This document shows, in pieces, positions 26,606 through 35,800 of a stretch of DNA of 64,000 bases. The DNA lies in contig NC_013173.1 of NCBI RefSeq assembly GCF_000023225.1, positions 1,056,501-1,120,500 of the forward strand, read 5' to 3'. A program made the position numbers and the translations under genes. Each line of letters opens with the position of its first letter. The stretch's first letter is position 1. The notes under the pieces were generated by a model. The model did not search any database and was not told where the DNA came from. It saw nothing but the letters and a program-made list of their open reading frames with translations. Source of the stretch: Desulfomicrobium baculatum DSM 4028. Lineage in GTDB: Bacteria; Desulfobacterota; Desulfovibrionia; Desulfovibrionales; Desulfomicrobiaceae.

Positions 26606-27487
26606 ATGGATCCATCCAGTCTGCTGCAATATCTGATCACGGGACTCACGCTGGGCAGCACCTACGGGCTGACCGCCCTGGGGTTCACCATCATCTTCAA
26701 TACCACTGGCGTGATCAATTTCGCCCAGGGTGAATTTGTCATGCTCGGCGGGATGATGAGCGTCTACTTCATGCACTCGCTGGGCTTTGGCGAGCCTGCG
26801 GCCGTGGTGCTGGCCGTCCTTGGTGCGACTATGGTCGGCGCCCTGGTGGAACGGCTGGCCATCCGTCCCGTGCGGGACTGTCCGGCCATCAATCTGATCA
26901 TCATCACCATCGGTGTCTCCATCCTTATCAGAGGCCTGGCCATGCTGCTGTGGGGCAAGGACACGCATGTCCTGGAACCCTTCTCCGGCAATCAGCCGAT
27001 CATGTTCCTGGGCGCGGCCATCATGCCGCAGGCCATCTGGGTCCTGACCATTAGCCTTTTTCTGCTCGGGGCCTTGAAGCTGTTTTTCTCCGGCACCATT
27101 CACGGCAAGGCCATGCTGGCCTGTTCGTATGATACCAAGGCCGCTTCACTGGTCGGCATCGGCGTGCAGCGCATGGTCCTTTTTTCCTTCATGATCTCCG
27201 CCCTGGTCGGAGCGGTGGGCGGCGTGATCCTGGCCCCCATCACCATGACCTCCTACGATGTCGGCATCATGCTTGGACTCAAAGGTTTCGCGGCCTGCAT
27301 CCTGGGCGGGCTCGGCAACCCGTTCGGGGCGGCGGCAGGAGGCGTGATCCTTGGCGTGCTGGAATCCCTTGGCGCGGGGTTTGTCTCTTCGGCCTATAAG
27401 GACGCACTGGCCTTCGTCATTCTGCTGATCCTTCTTTTCGTCAAACCCTCCGGGCTGTTCGGCCTCAAAGACTCCAAAAGGGTGTGA
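26606..27487 (+). CDS. livH: ABC importer permease, LivH type
   Basis: 293 aa, with about eight membrane segments. It begins LLQYLITGLTLGSTYGLTAL and has FNTTGVINFAQGEFVMLGGM and LKGFAACILGGLGNPFGAAA, which are hallmarks of LivH. It forms the membrane channel with LivM. The start sits just after the terminator stem, and the ribosome site (GTGAGAA) is weak. Confidence 0.93.
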   Translation: MDPSSLLQYLITGLTLGSTYGLTALGFTIIFNTTGVINFAQGEFVMLGGMMSVYFMHSLGFGEPAAVVLAVLGATMVGALVERLAIRPVRDCPAINLIIITIGVSILIRGLAMLLWGKDTHVLEPFSGNQPIMFLGAAIMPQAIWVLTISLFLLGALKLFFSGTIHGKAMLACSYDTKAASLVGIGVQRMVLFSFMISALVGAVGGVILAPITMTSYDVGIMLGLKGFAACILGGLGNPFGAAAGGVILGVLESLGAGFVSSAYKDALAFVILLILLFVKPSGLFGLKDSKRV

Positions 27488-27488
27488 A

Positions 27489-28454
27489 GTGTCATATCGT
27501 AAGGACATGATCTGGCTGGCGGCCTTTTTCGGAGTGCTCATGCTGGCTCCGACGCTGCTGCCCAACAACTACTACCTGACCATCCTCATCCTGGGCTGTC
27601 TGCACGCCATGAACGCCGTGGGGCTGTGCCTGCTGGTCGGGCATGCCGGACAGATATCCCTGGGACATGCCGGGTTCTACGGGCTTGGCGCATACACGAC
27701 TTCCTATCTGAGCACCACTGTGGGGCTTTCGGTAGGCCTGTCCATGCTGGCGGGTGTGGGCCTGACCGCGATCGTCGCCGTTCTGGTCGGCCTGCCTTCG
27801 CTCAAGCTCAAAGGGCATTATCTGGCCATGGCCACGCTGGGATTCGGCATCATCCTGTCCATTCTCTTCACCGAAACCGTGGACATCACCGGGGGCCCGT
27901 CGGGGTTCGTGGGCATTCCGCGTTTGTCCCTCTTCGGCTGGGAGCTGCGCAAGGACGTGACGCTTTTTCGCCTCGTGGCCGTGATCCTGTGCCTTTTCGT
28001 CTGGCTGTCCTTCAACCTGCTGCACAGCCGTGTCGGCCGGGCGCTCCGCGCCCTGCACACCTCCGAGCGGGCAGCCGAGGCCATGGGCGTGGACATCGCC
28101 AACTACAAGCTTTTGGTCTTTGTGCTGTCCGCCGCTTTTTCGGGCTTCGCCGGAGTCCTCTACGCCCATTACCTGACCTTTATCGCGCCGTCGTCTTTTG
28201 GCTTCATGTTCTCGGTGGAGCTTATCGTCATGGTGGTGCTGGGCGGCATGATCAGCGTGCCGGGGGCCATCGTCGGGGCTTTTTTCATCACCGTGCTGCC
28301 GGAATTTCTGCGCGCTTTTGAAAACATCGAGGTTTTGCTCTTCGGGGCCATTCTGGTGCTGTGCATGATGTTTTTGCCCGACGGCATGGCCGGGGGCTGG
28401 AACAGGCTGTGGGCCTGGGGCAAGGCACGGCTTTCAGGGGCTGTTCATGGATAG
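27489..28454 (+). CDS. livM: ABC importer permease, LivM type
   Basis: 321 aa from a GTG at 27489, one base after the livH stop. About nine membrane segments; typical stretches are LLVGHAGQISLGHAGFYGLG, LRALHTSERAAEAMGVDIAN and VELIVMVVLGGMISVPGAIV. It pairs with LivH. Its end overlaps livG by 8 bp. Confidence 0.93.
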   Translation: MSYRKDMIWLAAFFGVLMLAPTLLPNNYYLTILILGCLHAMNAVGLCLLVGHAGQISLGHAGFYGLGAYTTSYLSTTVGLSVGLSMLAGVGLTAIVAVLVGLPSLKLKGHYLAMATLGFGIILSILFTETVDITGGPSGFVGIPRLSLFGWELRKDVTLFRLVAVILCLFVWLSFNLLHSRVGRALRALHTSERAAEAMGVDIANYKLLVFVLSAAFSGFAGVLYAHYLTFIAPSSFGFMFSVELIVMVVLGGMISVPGAIVGAFFITVLPEFLRAFENIEVLLFGAILVLCMMFLPDGMAGGWNRLWAWGKARLSGAVHG

Positions 28455-29220
28455 CGTGATTCTCGGCTGCAGCGGCGTCGCTGTGCGTTTCGGCGGGGTG
28501 CAGGCCCTGGCCGACATCCATTTCGAGGCCGTGCAAGGACAGATCACGGCCATCATCGGTCCCAACGGAGCGGGCAAGACCACGCTCCTGAACGTCATCT
28601 CGGGCATGGTCACGCAGAGCCATGGAACCCTGACCTTCGAAGGCCGCGACATCACGGTCCTGCCGGCGCACAAGCGGGCCTGGGGCGGGATGGTGCGCAC
28701 CTTCCAGAATCTGGAGATTTTCTCCAACATGACTGTGCTTGAAAATGTGACCATGGGTTGCCACGGGCGATTGTCCCTTCCGGCCTGGCACAGCCTCCTG
28801 CGCACACCGAAATCCAGGCGCCTGGAGAATGAGGTCCGCCGCGAAGCCTTTGAAGCGCTTGAATTCGTGGGCATGGCCGATCTGGCCCAGGCCACGGCCA
28901 AGGATCTGGCCTTCGGCAAACAGCGCTTGCTCGAACTGGCGCGGGCCCTGGCCGCACGGCCCAAGCTCCTGCTCCTGGACGAGCCTGCGGCCGGGCTCAA
29001 CATCGCCGAAACCCAGCTTCTGGCCGACCTGATCCTGCGCATCCGCGACACCTACAATTTGTCCGTCATTCTGGTCGAGCACGACATGGAACTGGTCATG
29101 CGCATCAGCGACGCCATTCTGGTGCTGTGCTTCGGGCAGACCATCAGCCGAGGCACTCCGGCGCAGGTCCAGAAAGACCCCAAGGTCATCGCCGCGTACC
29201 TGGGTGGGGACGAGGACTGA
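28447..29220 (+). CDS. livG: ABC importer ATPase, LivG type
   Basis: 257 aa with Walker A GPNGAGKTTLL, the LivG-type insert (RTFQNLEIFSNMTVLENVTM), a modified signature (DLAFGKQRLLELARAL), Walker B LLLLDEPAAGLN and switch His in LVEHDMELVM. It powers import together with LivF. The signature begins FGKQ instead of YGQQ, which is common in this family. Confidence 0.95.
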   Translation: MDSVILGCSGVAVRFGGVQALADIHFEAVQGQITAIIGPNGAGKTTLLNVISGMVTQSHGTLTFEGRDITVLPAHKRAWGGMVRTFQNLEIFSNMTVLENVTMGCHGRLSLPAWHSLLRTPKSRRLENEVRREAFEALEFVGMADLAQATAKDLAFGKQRLLELARALAARPKLLLLDEPAAGLNIAETQLLADLILRIRDTYNLSVILVEHDMELVMRISDAILVLCFGQTISRGTPAQVQKDPKVIAAYLGGDED

Positions 29221-29222
29221 TC

Positions 29223-29963
<741 letters not shown>

Positions 29964-29974
29964 GGGGAGGCAAG

Positions 29975-31261
29975 ATGTACTGGCAGAGCGAATATGAATG
30001 CATGGAGCGTGGGGAGCTGGAACTCTTGCAGCTGGAGCGGTTGCAGGCCACCCTGAACCGCGTGGCCCGCAATGTGCCGCTGTATCGCAAGCGTTTTGCG
30101 GAACTGGGCATCGACCCCTATGACGTGCAGTCTTTAGAGGACGTGAAACGCCTGCCTTTCACCACCAAGGACGATCTGCGCCAGAACTATCCGTACGGCC
30201 TTTTCGCCGTGCCCCTGCGCGATGTCGTGCGCATGCAGGCTTCCACCGGCACCACGGGCAAGCCTACGGTGGTGGGGTACACCTCCGGCGATGTGCGCCG
30301 CTGGTCCGAGCTGGCGGCCCGCATCCTCACGGCGGGCGGGGTGACCAAGGACGACGCCGTGCAGATCGCCTTCAACTACGGCCTTTTTACCGGCGCTTTC
30401 GGCGTGCATTCCGGCGCGGAACTCATCGGCGCGTCGGTCATTCCCAGTTCCGGAGGCGACCCGCGCCGCCAGATTTCCATCATGCAGGACTACCGCACCA
30501 CGGCCCTTGTCTGCACCCCGAGCTACGCCCTGCATCTGGCCGACACTCTGGACGAGATGAACATCAACAAGACCGCGCTCAGTCTGCGCTTCGGCCTGTT
30601 CGGCTCCGAACCCTGGACCGAGGAGACGCGCCAGGAGATCGAGACCCGGCTCGGCATCCAGGCCACGGACAATTACGGCCTGAGCGAAATCACGGGCGTG
30701 GCCGGGGAATGCCTGGAACGGGCCGGTCTGCACATCAACGAGGACCATTTCCTGGCCGAGATCGTGGACCCGCAGACCGGAGAGGTCTTGCCTGCCGGAG
30801 CCAAGGGCGAGCTGGTGCTGACCACCCTGACCAAGGAAGCCTTCCCCCTGATCCGGTTCCGCACCGGAGACCTGACCACGCTCACCGACGCCCCCTGCGC
30901 CTGCGGCCGGACGCTGAGGCGCATGACCCGTATTCCCGGCCGCAGCGACGACATGCTCATCATTCATGGCGTGAACGTTTTTCCGGCCCAGATCGAGGCG
31001 GTCATCTCCGGCACGGGACTGACCGATCCTCATTACCAGATCGTGCTGGACCGGGTCGGGCACATGGATCTGGCCACCATCATGCTCGAAGCCCCGGAAT
31101 CCTTCTGCACGGACTCCATCAAGATATCCCAGCGCATCGTCGAAAACGTGCGTATCCGACTACAGACGGAGCTGGGTGTGGCTTTTGAGGTCCGGCTGGT
31201 GGAACCGAGGACCATCGAGAGAAACAACGGGAGCAGGATCGTGGATCGTCGCAAGATGTGA
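29975..31261 (+). CDS. paaK: Phenylacetate-CoA ligase family protein
   Basis: 428 aa, full length. The AMP-binding P-loop-like ASTGTTGKPTVVGYT, FNYGLFTGAFGVHSGAELIG, DNYGLSEITG and the C-terminal IPGRSDDMLIIHGVNVFPAQ are typical of PaaK. A Cys pair (APCACGR) is also typical. The enzyme joins an aryl acid such as phenylacetate or indoleacetate to CoA using ATP. It sits 12 bp after livF, so importer and ligase probably work together on a 2-oxo-acid or aromatic amino acid breakdown product, as in peptide- or amino acid-using anaerobes. Confidence 0.92.
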   Translation: MYWQSEYECMERGELELLQLERLQATLNRVARNVPLYRKRFAELGIDPYDVQSLEDVKRLPFTTKDDLRQNYPYGLFAVPLRDVVRMQASTGTTGKPTVVGYTSGDVRRWSELAARILTAGGVTKDDAVQIAFNYGLFTGAFGVHSGAELIGASVIPSSGGDPRRQISIMQDYRTTALVCTPSYALHLADTLDEMNINKTALSLRFGLFGSEPWTEETRQEIETRLGIQATDNYGLSEITGVAGECLERAGLHINEDHFLAEIVDPQTGEVLPAGAKGELVLTTLTKEAFPLIRFRTGDLTTLTDAPCACGRTLRRMTRIPGRSDDMLIIHGVNVFPAQIEAVISGTGLTDPHYQIVLDRVGHMDLATIMLEAPESFCTDSIKISQRIVENVRIRLQTELGVAFEVRLVEPRTIERNNGSRIVDRRKM

Positions 31262-31326
31262 CCGTATCGAAAATCTCACCGAAAACGCTTCCGGTCGGTC
31301 TGTAAGCCGTTCACGATTATGTCGAT

Positions 31327-31358
31327 AAGTTAGAGTGGCTTAACTTTCTGTTTTTTTT
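31327..31358 (+). terminator. Candidate terminator of the liv-paaK operon
   Basis: Short stem aagtta (31327-31332) with taactt (31341-31346), then tctg and eight T's. The stem is short, but position and T-run fit. The rest of the 220-bp space before the Bro-N gene is AT-rich and shows no gene. Confidence 0.5.
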
Positions 31359-31484
31359 AAGTATTTTTTGAATATTGTGAGGGACTCGTTCAGCAAAGGA
31401 GCATTTTGCTTCGTGAACCCCGGGGTGTTCTGAGCCCTTAAGAGCTTCTGGTAACGATATCGTACTGTTTAGGATTCGGATACT

Positions 31485-32300
31485 ATGAAAAGTGACATCA
31501 CCATCTTCGAAGAAGCGAAAATTCGACGTGTTTACGATGAAAAAACAGAAATCTGGTTCTTTTCAGTGGTAGACATTATCAGAGTGCTTACCGACAGCCC
31601 CGACCCTGGTGCTTACTGGCGGAAGATGAAGCAGCGTCTCAAAGCTGAAGGAAGTGAAACCGTGACAAATTGTCACGGGTTGAAACTGACAGCCGAAGAC
31701 GGCAAGCAGCGGTTGACTGACGTGGCCGACGCAGAAACGCTTTTGCGTCTGGTTCAGTCCGTTCCCAGCCCAAAAGCGGAGCCGATAAAGTTATGGCTCG
31801 CCAAGATTGGCTATGAGCGCATGCAGGAAATGGCCGACCCGGAAATTGCCCTGAATCGTTCCCGCGATTTATGGCAAAAACATGGTCGGTCTGAAAAGTG
31901 GATTGAGCAGCGCATGCTCGGGCATGAAACGCGAAACAAGCTGACAGATTACTGGAAAGATCACGACATCAAGGACGGCCAAGAATATGCCATTCTGACG
32001 AATATTATTCACCAGGAGTGGTCTGATCTGAGCGTGAAACAGCATAAGACTCTGAAGAGGCTCAAGTCGCAAAATCTTCGTGATCACATGACTGAAGCCG
32101 AACTCATTTTCACCGCCCTTGCCGAACTCTCTACCCGTCAGATTGCGGAAAGCATGAACGCGACCGGCCTTGAAGAAAACAAGGTTGCAGGGAAGCATGG
32201 CGGCGGTATCGCGCGGCAAGCCAGAAAAGAACTGGAAGAAAAAACGGGGCGTAACGTCATCAGCAGCGAAAGCGGGCTTATGCCCGGTATTGAAGAATAG
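31485..32300 (+). CDS. Bro-N domain protein (phage antirepressor / DinD-like)
   Basis: 271 aa. Residues 1-110 match the Bro-N domain (IWFFSVVDIIRVLTDSPDPG, YWRKMKQRLKAEG, LVQSVPSPKAEPIKLWLAKI). The rest (ALNRSRDLWQKHGRSEKWIE, DYWKDHDIKDGQEYAILTNI) resembles DinD/BRO-family proteins of phages and mobile DNA. Bro-N proteins bind DNA; some act as antirepressors. Base use is less GC-rich than in the flanking operons, and the gene ends exactly where a glycosyltransferase remnant begins, so it was probably brought in by insertion. Confidence 0.85.
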   Translation: MKSDITIFEEAKIRRVYDEKTEIWFFSVVDIIRVLTDSPDPGAYWRKMKQRLKAEGSETVTNCHGLKLTAEDGKQRLTDVADAETLLRLVQSVPSPKAEPIKLWLAKIGYERMQEMADPEIALNRSRDLWQKHGRSEKWIEQRMLGHETRNKLTDYWKDHDIKDGQEYAILTNIIHQEWSDLSVKQHKTLKRLKSQNLRDHMTEAELIFTALAELSTRQIAESMNATGLEENKVAGKHGGGIARQARKELEEKTGRNVISSESGLMPGIEE

Positions 32301-32444
32301 CCGGTTGAGATCCAGAAAGCGCACATTCCCAAGCCCGGCGCAGGCCTTTTCCAGTTCGGTTCGCCCTGTCCCAAAGCCGCAGAAGACAAAATCGATGTCC
32401 GCTCCATGTTCGGTGCAGATTCGAGCTGCGTTCGAGAGGATCGG
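32301..32444 (-). pseudogene. Remnant of a glycosyltransferase (group 4 type)
   Basis: On the minus strand a 48-codon stretch reads like the middle of a GT4/WcaI-type glycosyltransferase (NAARICTEHGADIDFVFCGF, then LEKACAGLGNVRFLDL). It is bounded by a stop at its upstream end and runs into the Bro-N gene at the other, so neither end of the enzyme is left. It lies near an intact WecG-type gene in the same orientation and is probably what is left of a polysaccharide locus. Confidence 0.65.
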
Positions 32445-32483
32445 TCATCGACCGGCGCAAGATGTAGAGCATTCTCTGTCCCG

Positions 32484-32519
32484 AAAACAACACGCCCCTG
32501 GCCGCTTGGTCTGGGGCGT
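32484..32519 (-). terminator. Terminator of the WecG-type gene
   Basis: A 7-bp stem acgcccc/ggggcgt (32492-32498 and 32513-32519) with A-rich plus-strand sequence on its left, which reads as a U-rich tail on the minus strand. It lies 40 bp after the glycosyltransferase stop. Confidence 0.7.
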
Positions 32520-32558
32520 TTGTGCGTGGAGACGAGTGGCGAAGATGCGCGAAATCAG

Positions 32559-33326
32559 TCAGGCCCTGTCCTGTTTCCCGAGCCCAAGCAGTTCAAGAAT
32601 GCTCAAGATCACGAAGCGTGGATTGTGAAGAAGGTGGCGCTTCCATAGCCGACGCGGTTCCACGCACAGGCGGAACAGCCATTCCAGGCCACGGTCCCGC
32701 ATCCATGACGGAGCCTGCGGGATCGCTCCGGCATGGAAATCAAATGCCGCGCCTACACCGAGCATCACGGCCTGCACGCGTCCCTTGTGCTGGTGCATCC
32801 ACCTTTCCTGCTTTGGGCAGCCAAGGCCCACAAAGAGAATGCGAGCGCCGGAGGCGTTGATGTCCCGGACTGTTGCCTCGTCTTCATCCGACGTCGGTTC
32901 CCGGAAGGGCGGGCTACAGGAATAGGTGACACAGAGGCCGGGAAATTTTTGTCGCACGTTTACGATCAACGCGGCCAGCACATCAGAAGACGCGCCGTAA
33001 AAGCCCACCGGGACCTCCTGCATGGCGGCGGCTTCCAGCACCCGCAGCGTCAGGGTCGGTCCATAGACCCTGTCTTTCACGTCATGTCCCAGCAATTTCA
33101 AAATCCACACAATCGGCATGCCGTCCGGCGCGGCCAGATCCGCGCCGTTGACCTCTGCCTCGTAGGCGGGATCGTCGTATGCCTCCATGACCATATGCAC
33201 GTTGGCCAGGCAAACAGACCGGCTTTCAGCCCTGACCGCCCAGCCAAGAATCAGGGCGGTGGCGTCGCGGTAGGTGGTGGGGTGGATGATTGTGCCGAGG
33301 ATGGTGGGGGGAATGGATGGACGCAT
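32559..33326 (-). CDS. WecG/TagA/CpsF-family glycosyltransferase
   Basis: 255 aa. Typical stretches: TIIHPTTYRDATALILGWAV, ADLAAPDGMPIVWILKLLG, VYGPTLTLRVLEAAA, PVGFYGASSDVL, ILFVGLGCPKQERWMHQH and GVGAAFDFHAGAIPQAPSWM. These enzymes add a ManNAcA-like or similar sugar to a lipid-linked precursor of surface polysaccharide. No other intact polysaccharide gene is next to it; only the remnant downstream suggests a former cluster. Confidence 0.92.
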   Translation of the reverse strand: MRPSIPPTILGTIIHPTTYRDATALILGWAVRAESRSVCLANVHMVMEAYDDPAYEAEVNGADLAAPDGMPIVWILKLLGHDVKDRVYGPTLTLRVLEAAAMQEVPVGFYGASSDVLAALIVNVRQKFPGLCVTYSCSPPFREPTSDEDEATVRDINASGARILFVGLGCPKQERWMHQHKGRVQAVMLGVGAAFDFHAGAIPQAPSWMRDRGLEWLFRLCVEPRRLWKRHLLHNPRFVILSILELLGLGKQDRA

Positions 33327-33660
33327 GGTGGCAGGTTTTAGATTCTATGTTCAGATAACGTGGTCAATTTTTTTCAAATTTAGGGAAATGGAAATTGTGA
33401 ATTGTATTCTGATAACAGAGCCAATTCTGTAACTCTATACGGTTTGATACGTATATGATTTATCGAATTTTGCCACGACTGTCGCTCAACTTGAGGAAAA
33501 TGATATCAGAGGCGGGACTGCGCAGGTTCTGTCTTTTCATTTTGCGCCCTGCTCTCGATCAGGCCCGATTCATGGAAGAGGGACGGAAAAACCCCCGCCG
33601 CAGTGCGCGACGAGGGTTTTTCAGAGCCATTGTCAGGTTATCTTATGCCCAGGGGGCAGA
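33327..33660. other. AT-rich gap upstream of the WecG-type gene
   Basis: A 330-bp stretch without a gene. The part near 33340-33480 is clearly AT-rich and probably holds the promoter of the leftward glycosyltransferase gene, but no convincing -35/-10 pair stands out. The right end holds the terminator of the amphi-Trp gene. Confidence 0.6.
33587..33620 (-). terminator. Terminator of the amphi-Trp gene
   Basis: On the minus strand a 13-bp stem with two G-U pairs (arms 33607-33619 and 33589-33601) has a 5-base loop and a U-run. The G-U pairs become C-A mismatches on the plus strand, so it is made for leftward transcription. Confidence 0.88.
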
Positions 33661-33900
33661 TCACGATTTCCAGGAAATCTCGATCTCCAGCTTGGTCTTG
33701 GTGCCGCCGTCCTTTTCCTTTTGTTCCACGCTGTATTCGAGTTCCACATCCTTGGGCACAGTCACCGTGACGGGGCCGTCCTCGGTCTTGAATTCGAACT
33801 GGCGGCGGGAGAGGCCTTCCGCGACTTCCTTGAGCAGCATTCCAGCCATATAAGCCAGGCGGGTCTCTTCAACTTCGATGATTTTTTTCTTGTCGGACAT
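33661..33900 (-). CDS. Amphi-Trp domain protein
   Basis: 79 aa. The pattern EETRLAYMAGMLLKEVAEGL, then VTVTVPKDVELEYSVEQKEK, ending EIEISWKS, is that of the small amphi-Trp domain found in many bacteria and archaea. Function is not known. The gene stands alone with a clear ribosome site (GGAGGAA) and its own terminator. Confidence 0.85.
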   Translation of the reverse strand: MSDKKKIIEVEETRLAYMAGMLLKEVAEGLSRRQFEFKTEDGPVTVTVPKDVELEYSVEQKEKDGGTKTKLEIEISWKS

Positions 33901-34021
33901 GTTTCCTCCGGGTTCTTTTCGGGATTTATTGTCTATTGGTCATTCCATTAAAGATATTCCGGAACCGGGAAAGTCAAGGTCACGCATTCTGTGTGACCGC
34001 ATCGTCACATTCGGCCCGCGC

Positions 34022-34771
34022 TTATTTCTTCTCCAGTCCGATTCTGTACTGAAAGTAAACGTCCTTCATGCTCGTGTAGTGATCAAAGGATTCTTCCTTG
34101 ATGCTCTTGTAGGCCGGAAGGTTGGCCGAGGCCGTGTTGGCTTTGTCATGTCCGATCAGAGCGTATTTGGCGCTGTCCGGGGTCACGAGTGAAAAGGGGT
34201 GTACAAAGGAGTCCGCAACGGAGCCCACTGCGTCACGCAGAGTGGTCGGCCCGAGGATGGGCAGTACGAGATAGGTGCCTGAATCCAGCCCGTAAAAGGC
34301 CAGAGTCTGGCTGAAATCTTCGGGTGAAGACTGCAGGCTCGGCATGTTGTGCGTGATGTGGAAAAGACCGCCCACGCCGAACACTGTGTTCAGGGCAAAC
34401 GACGCGGTCTCTTTGGCCATCTTGTCGAATTTGAATTGCAGCAGGGCGTTTATAAGACGGACGGGATACCCGAGGTTACGGTAAAAGTTGCCGAATCCGG
34501 CGCGGATGTCCGGGGGGAAGAATCCGGTGTAGACCGTATCGATGGGTGAGAAAACGTAGGTTATGAATCCGTCGTTAAACGAAAAAACTCCCCGGTTGAA
34601 ACCTTCCAGAGAGTCGGGATAGCCCCCGTTTTCCGCTGCATCATAGCTTTCCTCATATTCCTGCTCCGCTGCGACGTCTTGATTCAGGGAAGAACCGGCT
34701 TTCTTGCCGGCGCAGCCCTGTAGCAGAATGAGGCCCAAGGCCAGACAGAGCAGTAGAAGACGCTTATTCAT
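34022..34771 (-). CDS. mlaA: MlaA/VacJ-family outer-membrane lipoprotein
   Basis: 249 aa. Lipobox LQGC with Cys20; then the MlaA core (SLEGFNRGVFSFNDGF, GFFPPDIRAGFGNFYRNLGY, LNTVFGVGGLFHI, DFSQTLAFYGLDSGTYLVLP, GPTTLRDAVGSVAD). In the Mla system it removes misplaced phospholipids from the outer leaflet of the outer membrane. It is the last gene of the mlaEFDCA run and overlaps mlaC by 8 bp. Confidence 0.94.
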   Translation of the reverse strand: MNKRLLLLCLALGLILLQGCAGKKAGSSLNQDVAAEQEYEESYDAAENGGYPDSLEGFNRGVFSFNDGFITYVFSPIDTVYTGFFPPDIRAGFGNFYRNLGYPVRLINALLQFKFDKMAKETASFALNTVFGVGGLFHITHNMPSLQSSPEDFSQTLAFYGLDSGTYLVLPILGPTTLRDAVGSVADSFVHPFSLVTPDSAKYALIGHDKANTASANLPAYKSIKEESFDHYTSMKDVYFQYRIGLEKK

Positions 34772-35345
34772 TGGTTTTTTCCCTTAAAGTGGCAATGAGT
34801 TTATCGGGCGAATTGTTTTGCAGAATGCTCCGGAATTGGGAGCGGTAGTTTTTGATCAGGCTCACGTTTTCCACAGAAACATCGTAAACCTTCCACGAAA
34901 CATCTTTTCTGATCATGTAGTAAATGATCGGAATGTTCAAACTGGGGGACGTGACTGTTGTATGAACTTCAGCAAGAGTATCTGATTTGATGATTTCCTG
35001 GTTGTAATTCACCACTTCGCCATTATAGGTAATGGATTTTTTGAGATAGACCTGCTTGATGAGTTTCAGGAACAGGGGTTGGAATTCTTGTTGCTGCTCG
35101 GGAGTGAAAATTCTCCAATATTGTCCAAGGGAACGCTTGGAAAGCTCTTCCGAGTCGAAAAAATTGTCGACTACGGCTTCAATCTGGCGCAACTGCTCAG
35201 TTTTATTTGTTTCCGACTCATATTCAGGAGACGCCAGAATGCTCAGCACTTTGTCAATGTTGGCGCGAATGTAACTTGTCGGGTTGTCCTGCGACAGCGC
35301 TGTAGCCGGCAGGAGCAGGATAAAAAGAAGAAACAGTACTCTCAT
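34764..35345 (-). CDS. mlaC: MlaC/Ttg2D periplasmic lipid carrier
   Basis: 193 aa with a signal peptide (about 18 residues). Typical text: YIRANIDKVLSILASPEYES, FDSEELSKRSLGQYWRIFTP, EQQQEFQPLFLKLIKQVYLK, WKVYDVSVENVSLIKNYRSQ. MlaC carries phospholipid between MlaA and the inner-membrane MlaFEDB complex. It overlaps mlaD by 4 bp and mlaA by 8 bp. Confidence 0.94.
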   Translation of the reverse strand: MRVLFLLFILLLPATALSQDNPTSYIRANIDKVLSILASPEYESETNKTEQLRQIEAVVDNFFDSEELSKRSLGQYWRIFTPEQQQEFQPLFLKLIKQVYLKKSITYNGEVVNYNQEIIKSDTLAEVHTTVTSPSLNIPIIYYMIRKDVSWKVYDVSVENVSLIKNYRSQFRSILQNNSPDKLIATLREKTNE

Positions 35346-35800
35346 TTGTCGACACTTCCGAATACATATTTTGAAATCATTTCCTCAATATCGAGGGCAG
35401 CCTGTGTATCCATGAGGACCTCTTTGTCCTTCAAGAGCACGTCGTCGGCTCCGGGAATGATGCTCACGTATTTGTCGCCGATGAGCCCGCTGGTCTTGAT
35501 CGCCGCCGTGGAGTCAACGGGAATGCCTACGGCGTTTTCAATGCTCATGGTGATTACCGCCTGGTACAAGGTCTGGTCCAAAGAGATGCTCGACACTTTG
35601 CCCACCGCCACGCCGGAAATCTCCACGTTGCTGCCGGCCCTGAGTCCGTTCACAGCCGTGAATTTGGCGGTGATCGTGTAGGAGTCGCCGGAAAAAAAAG
35701 TCGTGTTCGCCAGGGTCATGGCCAGATAGGCGGTGCAGACCAGACCTATGATGATAAAAAGGCCAATGGAAAGATGCAGAGAGGAATTGTTGGTCTTCAT
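35342..35800 (-). CDS. mlaD: MlaD (MCE-domain) lipid transport protein
   Basis: 152 aa from the ATG at 35800, which overlaps the mlaF stop as ATGA; the longer in-frame form runs through the mlaF coding region. One N-terminal membrane anchor (about 10-30) is followed by an MCE domain (AKFTAVNGLRAGSNVEISGV, AVGKVSSISLD, VGIPVDSTAAIKTSGLIGDK). It forms the hexameric ring on the MlaE permease. Confidence 0.94.
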   Translation of the reverse strand: MKTNNSSLHLSIGLFIIIGLVCTAYLAMTLANTTFFSGDSYTITAKFTAVNGLRAGSNVEISGVAVGKVSSISLDQTLYQAVITMSIENAVGIPVDSTAAIKTSGLIGDKYVSIIPGADDVLLKDKEVLMDTQAALDIEEMISKYVFGSVDK

